A stretch of DNA of 64,000 nucleotides, taken from the NCBI GenBank assembly GCA_026214975.1, contig CM047805.1, forward strand, positions 59,140,834 through 59,204,833, given 5' to 3'. Below, piece by piece: positions 46,409-57,121 of the stretch (position 1 is the stretch's first letter; each line of letters opens with the position of its first letter). The notes beneath the pieces are model-generated. The model worked only from the letters and a program-made list of their open reading frames with translations. It was not told the origin of the DNA and searched no databases. The translations under genes and the position numbers were made by a program. This stretch comes from Gentiana macrophylla. Taxonomy: Eukaryota > Streptophyta > Magnoliopsida > Gentianales > Gentianaceae.

Positions 46409-48104
46409 TGTTGGACTTATTTCTTAGTTTTGATGATGAGTGCCATACTAGCTGTTATAGTGCAAAGGCAAAAAGATGTCTAGATCAAATGTATAGGTTT
46501 ATTAGAGTTTGATTCATAAATAGGTTTGATCAAACAAGCACTGTAAAGGCCTGCTGATTGATATCAGTAGACTGGTCTAGGTCAGTAGGGTAGATAGGTC
46601 AGTAGACTAGTATTGAACCTGCTGAAGACTGAAGACTGAAGGCTGAGGGTTCAAACTCAGTTACAGAAGGCTAAGGGATCAAACTTAGTATTTAAAGTCA
46701 AGGATATGGAATCAGAATTTAGGCAAGTCTGTGATGACCTAAACTGATTACATATACCTTGTGTAGAAGGTCTAAGTTCCATAAGTAGGATGATGTTTGG
46801 AACTTAGTTATCATTAAAATGATGTAATCTAACTTCACAAATAAAAGTTAGATAAAAGTAATCAGCTGCATTGTATTTTATATACAGTAATATGATGATC
46901 GTGATCGATTGGTACTTGATGAGATCGATGAACCTCTTGATATATACCTCGAATATTTCAGGATTATTTTGGAAAATCACATGGATAAGGACAACCAACT
47001 ACCTCTGACTTATCAAGAAAATCAAAGGTTGAGATTAAAAAGACGTTGGGATGATTCATATTTTTATCCATTGGATACAAGTCAAAGGGTGGGCAGATCG
47101 AATCTGTCAAAAGGAATTCCGACGATGTCGATCCTATGAATAGTGACAGACTGCAAATCAGATGGGACAAAAACAAGGAACGGTCACATTTGAATTTCAA
47201 ATACAAGTCACATGCATTCCTACCTATAAATAGAGGACTTTCAACTCATAAAAAGATGATGAATTTTGGATAAACTTTAAGTGATAATACTGAGCTGAAA
47301 AACACCCTGCTGAACTTGCTGAGCATAAGGTTGCTGATCTAGTAAATTTCTTCAAGTGTATTCTGTATTCAAGCTGCATCAAGATTACACACTTGGAGAC
47401 TGCAAGCTGTTGATTACATCATCCTAATCAAGCTGCTTTAACTGAATCATTTATTTGATTCATTCTTTATTTTATAAAGAACCTGCTGAAGACAGTGAAG
47501 CATCTGTTGGGTGTGAAAGACTGTTGTGTGTGGTGGAGCTGGTGAAGAGGCAATTCTACCCTTCAAGGACCAGTGGAAGACTCAGGGCAGACAATCCTAC
47601 TGTTCCCGAGCTTCGGTTTGTGAAGCCATAGTTCTTGGTGAAGGACAAACAACTTAGGAATCTTTGTAAAAGCCGCATCAAAGATCTCTAGTGAATTTCC
47701 TCCAACATCACGGGAGAAGAGTGGGTGACGAGGATTACATCACCTGGAACCACTATAAAATCTGCTACTTACTTTCTGCATTTACTTTACGAACTTAGTT
47801 TATCTTATACATCGATCTCATCGAATCTAGCAACTGAAATCACACACTTTCACTACTGAGTATCTAATACTTAGTATAACTTTTAACAACAAGTATTAAG
47901 GCTTAATTTTGATATTTTTCCGCTGCACAAATTCAGCAAACTCAACTCAATAGACTACTGTTTATCAAGAAGGCTCTCAAGTCTCAATGCAGACTCTGAA
48001 TTATCAGATGCAGATGAAGTTGCAATTTGTTAACTCCAAAGTTTTAAGTGTTAAGTTTATTCACCCCCCCTAAACTTAACCAAAGCCTTTTCAAGGGACC
48101 AACA
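46409..48104 (+). repeat. 3' LTR of Sirevirus-like element
   Basis: 1,696 bp, TGTTGG...CCAACA, followed by TSD agagt (48,105-48,109). TATA-like ctataaatag at 47,224-47,233. Confidence 0.95.
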
Positions 48105-49074
48105 AGAGTATTTAGTCTTAAATTTTTAAATTTTTCTTCAATCAAACTTTCTAAATCTCCCTTAGGTTTTAGAATAAAATCCTTAATTTCAGGGGGAGGT
48201 TGAAGATGTGATTGAATAACAATATTATCTATATTTTCATCATTATTTTTAATATTTTTATCTATTGATAAATTTTGAAGGGGGAATGAGGGAGAAGGAC
48301 ATAAATATTTCATCAATTGAGTAGAAGGACAGTTTTTTGAAACTTTTGCATAAAGGACAAAACTATTTATTCATGTCAAAATTCACTTGTGTTCGAAATT
48401 CACTTTGCTTAAATTCAATTGATTTAAATTCATCATCGAAATTCACTAATTTTCAAAATTCATCGTCGAAATTCACTAATTTTCGAGATTCACTATCGAA
48501 TTCACCGCCGAAATTCACCGATTTCGGATTCACCGGGAGATTCACCGATTTTCGGATTCACTGTTTGTCCTTCTCGCTATAAAAATTATGCAGCTGTCCT
48601 TCTCCTATAAAAAAATATGTATAATGTCCTCATTACTTAAAAATATTTCAGATTGTGTCCTTATCCCTAATTTTCCAAATTTTGAATAGCAGAATAAATT
48701 CTTTCTATTCTTTCAGAAATTGCTGCTATCTATTCTCCTAGAACATTAAGATACAAATTAGTATAATTTTGATTCATTAATAATTTATTTAATTCTTTTA
48801 ATGTAAAAGTTAATGAATCGTTATCAATTAATTTAGAAAAAGCATTAAAATTAAGTATTTTTCCACTTTTTTCTATTGAAAAAGCTTGTTGTGGAGGATA
48901 TATCCCTTTCATAAATTTTCCTCCTTCCAATTTGAAATCATGTTCAATTATACATAAATAATCTTGAACGTATATAGAAACAAACCAAGGAATAAAAGTT
49001 ATTATTTTATTTTCTTTTTCTAGAAAACTATAAAATTCATTTTGATAGTAATTTCTATCTTCACTTGAAATATT
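48105..49074 (-). mobile_element. Endogenous pararetrovirus copy 2, part B
   Basis: Resumes exactly where copy 2 was interrupted and matches copy 1 at 29,650-30,207 (the polyprotein segment upstream of coat protein, e.g. minus frame 48,730-48,930). Carries a MITE at 48,278-48,676. Ends abruptly near 49,074; the movement protein is missing. Confidence 0.87.
48278..48676. mobile_element. MITE with 8-bp TSD
   Basis: A 399-bp insert absent from copy 1, flanked by aaattttg at 48,270-48,277 and 48,677-48,684. Imperfect terminal inverted repeats: the left end has agggagaaggaca, the right end read in reverse has agggataaggaca. The middle has repeats of cgaaattcactaattttc. An 8-bp duplication points to the hAT superfamily. 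No coding capacity. Confidence 0.75.
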
Positions 49075-49283
49075 TCAAAGGTGTAGCTGATTCGCGTTTT
49101 TTTAGCATAGTTTAGTCTTTGTGTAGGTGATTCGCGTTTTTTTTCCATTTTGTTTCACTTCGGTTTTGACTTGGTCAGCTTGTTTCTTAAGATCAAGTGA
49201 ACGTTTGTAATTGGGCAACTTTGGACATCTAGCGTCTTGCTAGACCCCTTAATAATAATATCATTTATTGTTAAAAAAAAATA
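49075..49283 (+). mobile_element. Possible LINE 3' tail
   Basis: About 200 bp with a repeated ggtgattcgcgtttttt and an ending ttaataataatatcatttattg followed by a run of nine A, the layout of a 5'-truncated plant L1 tail. No TSD was recognised. Confidence 0.35.
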
Positions 49284-50503
49284 TCAATTACTAGCAAACC
49301 TGCCCCAAACCCATAATTAACCCAACCCAAATCCCCTCCGAAGATTTTTTTTTGAATTCAAAAAAAATGTGTTAATGCCCGAATTCAATAATTTCAAAAG
49401 TTAAATAAATTGCATTAATACCTCGATTTGAAACTAATGATAAATACACTAGTACCGCATTTTGTAACCGAAGATTTTTTTTGAATTCAATAAAATGTGT
49501 TAGTTCCTGAATCTAATGCTTTCCTTAGTAATGTAAATTGCATTAATACCTAAATTTGAAAATAAAATAAATAAGATATCAAAAAAAGAAAAGAAATTAA
49601 ATAAATACATTACTATCTCAATTTGAAAATGAAAAAACACAACTGCATTAATACCTCATTTTGCTGCTGTACATTTATGCACCCATTTTGCAATCCTCTC
49701 CCAAAAAATGTGTTTTTCTTCAAAGAAATGGGTTTTTTTTTTAAATAAAAATGAGTTAATACCCGAATTTAATGCTTTCTAAAATAGAATAAATTACATT
49801 CATACCTAATTTTGAAAAAGAAAATAAATGATTACGTTAATACCTCAATTTGAAAAAGAGAAAAATAATAATAACTCATTATAGTCAAGTTGCACTCCGG
49901 CTGTATTGATGTATTTTTCTGTATTAGATTTTAAATTGTAGTGTATAGATACCAACATTTCAATGATGTATATGACCATAATATTATTAATCAAATTTCA
50001 TTGTATATTTATATTTTAAACTTTTTACATAAGATTTATCATTTTTATGAAAATGATCATGTGAGTAAATTGTTTCTCCACCTTTTTGTGAGCTTGAAAT
50101 CTTGCTTTTGCATTTGGATGTTTTTTATTTAAAACATTGTTGTTCAACAAAGTCATTTATGTAAATGTTTGTAATTTCGTGGGTAAGGTGGTGAATGAGA
50201 TGTAGGGTAGATGTAGGATATGATTGAATGATAGTGTGACCTTACTCATTAATTATTTAGACAGAAAAGAGCACAAATGTGCTTTCTTTTCCCGTTTTTT
50301 TTTTATGCTAGGTGTCAATTTTTCTTAAAGGTTATATTAGATGGAAAAACAAAATTAAGATTTGATTTGAAAGTGAGGCAAAATCCATGAAGAATTATAC
50401 AATTTGTAGTACTATCTTTATTTTATATTTGTGATACATTATTTTATTTTCACAACTTTGTAATTTCTCATACCCGTGCATGATGCACGGGTTTTTAGGC
50501 TAG
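49284..50503 (+). mobile_element. Non-autonomous Helitron
   Basis: The right end has the hairpin cccgtgca-tga-tgcacggg (50,473-50,491), then tttttaggCTAG before a host T, the classic Helitron 3' terminus. The left end is placed at TCAATTACTAGCAAACC (49,284) after an A, giving TC...CTAG inserted between A and T. The interior is AT-rich with repeated ttaatacctcaatttgaaa blocks and no coding frame. The 3' end is firm; the 5' end is an inference. Confidence 0.6.
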
Positions 50504-50504
50504 T

Positions 50505-50776
50505 AAATAAATTAATGAATTAACTAATTTAATTTTTTTTGACTGGAACTAATTTATTTAATCATTATTTAGTAGCTCGATTAACATGCGAACTACCCGA
50601 TTTCTATATTTTGAAACACGAGAACACCTCGATTAATTACTTAAGTGGCTCGACTCAAACTCAAAATTGAAAAAACTAATTAATGCAGTTTCATTAATAT
50701 TTTGAGAAAAAAAGAAAAACATATTTTGTATAGCATTTTGTCATGACAAAATATGGTTATTATATAAATTACTAAG
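50505..50776. other. AT-rich segment with an 18-bp palindrome
   Basis: No gene or element ends recognised. attttgtcatgacaaaat (50,735-50,752) is a perfect palindrome. Some cgag-like motifs resemble the scrap at 8,545. Confidence 0.4.
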
Positions 50777-51058
50777 TGTTAAAGATAAGAGTGAAACTTG
50801 TATGGTGTAATTCAGTGACACTTGTCACTATTGTAGTTGTGACAAGTGTTCTATAGAATCTAGCGTAGATTGTGTGTGAGTTATGTTAAGGACAAGAGTG
50901 AAACTTGTATGGTGTAATTGAATGACACTTGTCACTATTGTAGTTGTGACACGTGTCCTAGAGAATCTTGCATAGATTGTGTGTGAGTTGGTATATCTAT
51001 TGTAATCCTTCTCTGCCTTTTGTTAAGATAATGAAATCATAACTGTTTCTCAAATTCT
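50777..51058 (+). repeat. Copia LTR (short type) with internal tandem duplication
   Basis: Begins TGTTAAAGATAAGAG and ends just before a tRNA-iMet type primer site. Contains two copies of a 107-bp unit starting at 50,784 and 50,891. Each unit carries an inverted repeat acacttgtcac...gtgacaagtgt, perfect in the first (50,818-50,849) and with one mismatch in the second (50,925-50,956). Confidence 0.65.
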
Positions 51059-51335
51059 AAGTTGGTATCGGAGCCCTACCAGTGGAAAGGTCCACCTCCG
51101 GCCACGATACAAGAGGAGCTACTCCTCTGTCCATCGCTGCAGAAACAAATGATCCTATTCCGACATTTATTCCCTTTGGATCTCTCTTCTTTACTACTGC
51201 AAACGTTATCCCACCAACAAGCTTACAGCTGCCATCGTTCACAACTTCGTTTCCGGCACTGTCATCCATAAATCGGCCATTTCCATCTCTATTATCTGCT
51301 AGCCCAACACCTTCTCCCATCTGGAACAACGGAGT
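51059..51335 (+). mobile_element. Truncated Copia leader and possible gag start
   Basis: Starts with the primer site ttggtatcggagcc (about 51,062). An open frame from 51,082 is Ser/Pro/Thr-rich, as at many Copia gag N-termini, but no conserved gag motif follows before Gypsy sequence in the opposite orientation begins at about 51,336. The rest of the element is absent. Confidence 0.5.
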
Positions 51336-51497
51336 TGAGATAGGTGTTAGTTCTCAATTTTCCAATTCCTTTGACAGGAAAGCGTGGTCGTATAGTATGT
51401 TCACAGCGCTTCCAGTGTCCACACAGATCCTTTTTACCAGGTTCCGGCTAACCACTGCTTCAATTACTAACCATTCGTTATTCACCAAAAAGGGAAG
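51336..51497 (-). pseudogene. Tat-type protease fragment, part of a split element
   Basis: Minus strand encodes FLVNNEWLVIEAVVSRNLVK and then VDTGSAVNILYDHAF, a Gypsy protease active site. It is continuous with 58,893-59,025 once the LARD (TSD ggaag) is ignored. Confidence 0.75.
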
Positions 51498-53273
51498 TGA
51501 TGACGGTCAAATTATACCCGTAAAAGTCATCAACGTTGACCTTAAATCGAGATTAATAATATATATTTCATATTAAATCACATGTTTATATTTATTATTT
51601 AATGTTAAGTGATTATTAATATGATATTTGGTATTTAGTCGTTTTCATTATTAAAAGCCGATTTATTGTGCGATAAATGTTTATTTTGTAGATCACGACA
51701 AATCGGAAGGATTAATATTGTTCAATCAATGATCTCAAGATGATAAAGGAAGGAAATCGGAGCATTAATGGACGGATTAATCGATCAACGCAAAACGCGT
51801 CGATGGGAACAAGCTAAACGAAGAAAACGTGTTAAATATGCCAAGTTTAGGTTCGGTCGACCGAGCCTAGTGCTTCGGTCGACCGAGTGTCAGCTTCGGG
51901 GCGGTTTCCGGCTTATATCGTGCTTACCTTCTAGAACCACCCTAAGTCGGCAAAAACCTCTATATAAGCAAGCAGCTACGAGAATTGTAAAATACACCAA
52001 AAAAAACACCAACACATCCCTTCATTCTTTCTTCAATATTATAGCTTTGATACAATGTAGAATAATTTGAGGGTTTCCAGCAATTTAAGGGCTGCAATAT
52101 GTAAGCCTTTATTTTCTGTTTCTTTCTTTTAAGTAATTAATCCCTCCCAATTATGCTTTATCGTTTGAGTTAGTTAATCATAGCTAGATGATGTAGATCT
52201 AGGCTATGACGTTAGGGATGTGGCGACACCTTGTCTATGAGGATCCCATAACCTACGTCATCTACTTAGTTTCTATCCATGAATCTGCATTGTTTAATTA
52301 ATGTGTATCTAAGTTAGTTTATATGAATGCTTTACGAATTACTGTTTAATCCGTTGTGTATGATGAAACGCTGAGAGATACGTTCGGGGATGTAATCTAG
52401 GGGAAAAAGACCATTCGGTCGACCGAGTGTCTGTATTCGGTCGACCGAGCCCCCTGTTCATCCGTTAGATAGCCATGTCTTTACGGTTAGGTTAACTTAA
52501 TAGAATTTATCATCTCAGTAGGTATGGCTACGGCTACGTTGCTCGTCTGTTTTAATTAGCGTATGATTAGGAAATACCAATATAGGGCTCCTAGGTTGGC
52601 TTATGAATGATCTTCCGGGACTTTCAGCGAGATCTAGGTAGGTTTTGTATTTGGGAATTGAGCTCACCTAGTTATACGTAAATCGTAGATTAACATAAGG
52701 CCGTCAAGGTGTAATTGTTAATAGGACGAGAGACGATGCGATCGTTTAGGAAATGCCTAACCATAGGAATGTTGCCTGAGACGAGGTGTACGATTAATAT
52801 CGGCATCCTTAGTGTCGTAAATAGCGTGCAAGTTATATGAGATGGATACCCAAAAGGTGAAGTCACGTAATGTAGCACAGTTGATCAGCAACCTAACCGG
52901 TGCTAAGTCAAGTTAAAGAGGATGACTCCCGTAGCCAATCTAAAATAGATACAAACGGATTGACAGAGTTAATAAGTTCGGCTTTATTATATAAATTATC
53001 TAGGTCCAAACGATAAAGACTATAATTGGGGAGGTTAATTACGTTATTTGTCTATGTGTCGTGTCAATTTATCTTTTCTTGTCCTTTGTTGGTCGTAGAC
53101 CGCCTCTATGTCCTTGACATGTTTAATTAATTTTTTGTATATAAGATGATCCACAATTGGTTCCCTGTGGGATCGACCTTGATTCACTATAGCTATACTA
53201 CGATGGGCCTAGTCCTCTTGCTAGCATTGGTTTATGGTGGTCAAGTATATTATAACCTGATTGACCCCGATCA
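51498..53273 (+). repeat. 5' LTR of LARD
   Basis: Carries a TATA box ctatataag (51,960-51,968). Two pairs of the perfect palindrome tcggtcgaccga occur: 51,853-51,864 and 51,875-51,886, and 52,415-52,426 and 52,437-52,448. The first pair is about 75-105 bp upstream of the TATA box; the second lies in the transcribed part. Confidence 0.95.
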
Positions 53274-53279
53274 AGTTTT

Positions 53280-53297
53280 TGGCGCCGTTTCCGGGGA
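53280..53297 (+). other. Primer-binding site, tRNA-Asp type
   Basis: tggcgccgtttccgggga begins six bases after the LTR end; one base differs from the common Gypsy site. Confidence 0.9.
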
Positions 53298-56200
53298 GCC
53301 AACGGTCAATTTTATATATAAATAATTTTTATTCATGTCGAGTTTTTCGCTTTTGAGTCTGCTTTTACGCTTTTGAGTCCTCTCGGTTGTCTGCGCTCTG
53401 TGTGATTTCGCGTGTCTGCTTTATCCCCGTATGTTTAATCCGTGAGGTCTGATAAGCAAAGATGGGAAACCATGTTAAAATCAGTCTATGGTCTGTTTTG
53501 TTTTTCTTTTGTTTGCAGAAACCAGGGAAGCAATAATCTGAGTCAGTAATTTTTCAAGGGCGTTGAGAAAATAACCCAGCAACATGCGGAATTACTACTC
53601 TACGATGGGAAAAGCGATGGAAGCAATACCATTAAAGCACCAAGATGGCTCCGAAAAAATATATATATTTTAAGGCTTAAATTCTTCGTGGTACAATGTT
53701 GAAGGCAAGGTACTACCCTTTTTTGCTTATGTTTTACTACCTTTTGGTTTTTTGAGCATAAGTTAGCCTATACATGAACCTTAGTATAAATCTTAGCCCG
53801 GAGTTGGTTTGTAAGAATAATTTTATTAGTGTCGAAGGTTTTGCCCCATATCTGTCTCATCTAGAGGGTGGTAGGAAACATGTAGTCGTTGAAAGGAAGC
53901 AGTGAATAAAGAGTTCCTCGTAGTTCTATCAAAATCTCATTGTCCTATGCATGAGATTGCTTCTACTGGCCAGGGGAGCAATAAATTGTGTAGTTTAATC
54001 ATTCACAATCTAAAGAAGACGTTGAGTTTTGAGAGAACACAATCTTTTGCTTTCGTTGAGTTTTATGGTGATGGCTTCTCGGTGAACCCACCTTAAACAA
54101 AAACGAGATTACGCTTTGGGTGACAATTTAGAAATCGAAGAATCTTTGTACATAGGTTCGGAAATGGTTTAACCATGGTCAAGCGAGTTCAACCGAGCTT
54201 CGCTCAATCAACTCCCTCCACGTGTGATGTGCGTTACTGCCAGCTCAACAAGACTTAGCAAAGCCGATAAGCCTTCAGGCTAAACGGGCTTAATCTTGAC
54301 GGATTGGCCTGAATCATCACATATGTTCCAACAAATAAGACGGCGTAGGCTTGCCTACATAACCGACCTTATTCGGAGTACTTTGATTCATTGTTTCTTA
54401 TTGTCAAGGACAAAACCGTAATTAGTAACCGTAATTTTAACCGAGTTTCTTAGAATTCACTAATTCCTAAAACGAGCCGAGGTAAGAGCTTTGTATAAAT
54501 GTTATGGATAAATGTCGTTTCTAGGTCTCACAACCAAGGGAAGGGTATTAATCCGCAAAAAGCGACAAGCCACCTCTAATAGTGCTCGAGAGGTCAAAGT
54601 CCAGCGATCCAAGAATGATAATCGACAAGGATAATCTTTGGAAAGTCGAAATGAGGACTTTAAACTCGAACTACTTCTTTAAAACCCTTAGGATTTCTTT
54701 TTTTAGGATTTTAGGTTTTGTTTTCTTTGAGTCAAATAAGAGTAACGTGACATATGTTGAGGTTTTTATTTTGCCGTGTTCCGATGGCCATTGGGCTAAG
54801 GATGTGCAAAACTTTTTTACTCAATAAAGGCCACGTGAAATAGAGTTCCGTAGGAGAGTCAAGAAATTGCTAAAGAAAAGGAAATTTAGCAATCAATCTT
54901 AAGATGGAAGCATTAAGAGAGCTTGAGAATTATTGAAAATGTAACAGAGAATGATTGGTGCGAACAAGAACAATTTTGGTCAACTTCCAAAATCTTTTAG
55001 AATGGTGATCCAAGTGAAAATTCAAAGTGGTGCGCAATTCATTCTGCAATTATCCTTATCTTTCCCTTTACACTTTTTTCACCTTCAAAATTTTCGATCC
55101 TCTCACCAATCTGCCCCGAAAGTTCACATTTCTAACCATTCTTTCATCGCCTCTCTTTCTTTCCATCCGTTTCACTCTCCCACCCAATCTCAATGCCTTA
55201 ACCATTTTCAACCCACCCATAAACACAATTTCTTACCCACCCTTTATCTTTTCTTCCCAACCTTATGTGTATCTTTTTCTAAACCCATCATACTCTCAAC
55301 CTCCATTTTGTTTACAACATACCTTTGTGTTGCGGAATTTGAAATATTGCTAAGCTTTAATGATTATCTTTTATCATTTTGATTTTCATGATCCTAGTTG
55401 GGGGAAGTGTAGCTCTGACCCTAGCTAGATTTTAAAGGTTTTTGGTTCAATCAAAATACAACCTATCTTTCTACCGGAAGTTTTAAATTTCACATTTTTT
55501 TCCGTCTATTCCGGCATTTCTAGATGATAAGTTTTATTCTGAACTATCACACCGATCCGACCTTGTTGATGATGGTTATGACTTTTACGTGATACATTGG
55601 GTTATTAGTAATTTCGAGGAGTAGCTACATCTCCCTAAGTTGTTGATATCCAATGCAAGCGAGAAGTTTATGCGCTAAGTATTTGATTTTATCTTTAGCC
55701 ATTAGGTCGCATTCAATCTGTTATACATTTTCGATCGAGTCACCCTCGTGTTTTCCCACGTCGGGTAATGCTTTTTGATCTTTGTCTTCTCCACCCGGTT
55801 TTAAGAATATTTAGGCGGTGGAGGTTGTAGATGAAGACCACCATCTTTAGTTGCTTGTTTATTTTTTTTTATTTAGTATTTTTCTTTTGGTTTCCTTGTC
55901 ATTGGTTGTATAAAATAAAGTGGCTTAAACTGTTTTTAGGTATTTATACCTCATTACTGCCACATTATTCTATAACTTCCATAGACATGGTGTTATTACC
56001 GGTTTCGTGGAGTTTGTTTGCTTATACAGGTTTTCACTTGCTTCTCCACGACGTGCTGAAATTTACTCCGATGTTCTGCTTTTGCTTGAGAGCCGTTTCC
56101 AGAGCTAAGTCTTTTTCTTAAATTCTCATTTATTTTTGTCATTGAGGACAATGCCATGTTTAAATGGGGGGTAGGAGACTTAGCTATGTTATGATTGAAA

Positions 56201-57106
56201 TTATGATTGAAATTTGAATGAAACGGTAGAAAAATTGAAAAATTGAAAATTTGAATAAATACCATATTATGTATCTCGTACCCTTAGAATTGTGAGTTCC
56301 TAGCTAAGAATTGATAGGAAATGAACCAAGTTTCATGAGTACGTGATCATTTTATACTTATGTTAAGTAAATTTATGGATATTCATGCCTGTTTTTGCAA
56401 GTAGTTATTTATTATTCGATTACTCAATCTGTGAATCGAGTATACCACGCGCAAATCATAATAATCAAGAAATTATGTGTACATTGCATAGATGATTGGT
56501 TATGTAGACTTAGTGTCAATATCTATCTCATTGATGCATTCTTATATTTTAGCCATTAAAGCGGAGTAATAAGCTTGAGACGTACTGTGTTTTAGCAAAA
56601 TGTTAAACACTTGGGCTTGTAGTAACATTACCAAAGTAGCCCCGCTTGTGGTAATATTCGATGCTATACATGATCTAAGATAGGGGATACTCTAAAAGTT
56701 TTCTTCCTTGAGATTAATAGTATTTGAAAAATATGAAGATATGAAAAATATTCAACTCTTTAAGAGGCTTTGAGTAGTACTCGGTCTCCAAGTCCAAAAA
56801 CCCTATAGATACGCTCTTGCTTATTGCTCTAGTGCTTCAAAAATTTAAAGGCTTGAGAAGTATGAATGCCGAGGTTGGTAGGTAGAGATTACGAAGTTGG
56901 CATGAACTCTAATCTTGCTACGAATATATAAAACTAAATGCACATGCACACATCACTTCGATTCATAGTGAGTAGTGAATAATGGATATCTTATGAGCAT
57001 GACTAGTATGAGTTGACTTGAGCTTCTTGCGTAAGTATGACCTGACCATGGGAAATGTTGTCTTGGGAAATGACTTATTGATGCTTTGTTCGGGACGATC
57101 AAAGTC
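53298..57106 (+). other. LARD interior, non-coding
   Basis: Only short scattered frames, none with a recognised domain: 53,902-54,096, 54,582-54,827, 54,951-55,382 and 55,831-56,121. The last two are pyrimidine-rich and give hydrophobic peptides by composition. 54,078-54,360 is the module shared with the Copia leader. cattgaggacaatgcc followed by aaatggggggtaggag (56,140-56,177) looks like a second, internal purine tract of the kind found in the 3' region of Athila/Tat elements. Confidence 0.75.
54078..54360 (+). repeat. Module shared with the Copia leader
   Basis: Collinear with minus-strand 4,496-4,800; blocks listed there. Similarity seems to begin slightly upstream (tcgttgagttttatggtg near 54,053). 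No coding frame spans it. Confidence 0.7.
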
Positions 57107-57121
57107 TAAGTGGGGGGTAGT
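57107..57121 (+). other. Polypurine tract of LARD
   Basis: aagtggggggtagtt abuts the 3' LTR. Confidence 0.85.

Larger units (their letters stand above)
36818..48104 (+). mobile_element. Sirevirus-like Copia element inserted in viral copy 2
   Basis: LTRs of 1,701 and 1,696 bp (TGTTGG...CCAACA), primer site tggtatcggagc, purine tract aaaaagggggaaa and 5-bp TSD agagt. Inside: gag with zinc knuckles, coiled-coil gag-pol linker, protease, integrase, only the start of reverse transcriptase, then about 3.4 kb of further coding text. Long LTRs, this primer/purine-tract pair and a third reading region fit the Sirevirus genus. The loss of reverse transcriptase and RNase H makes it non-autonomous. Confidence 0.88.

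Noticed and set aside
51057..51329. Minus-strand 90-codon frame next to the protease fragment
   Set aside because: It runs through the Copia primer site and leader, so it is antisense to another element and not a continuation of the Gypsy protease.
54951..55382. 143-codon frame in the LARD interior resembling a membrane protein
   Set aside because: Pyrimidine-rich composition yields Phe/Leu/Ser/Pro in all three frames; two overlapping frames look equally hydrophobic.
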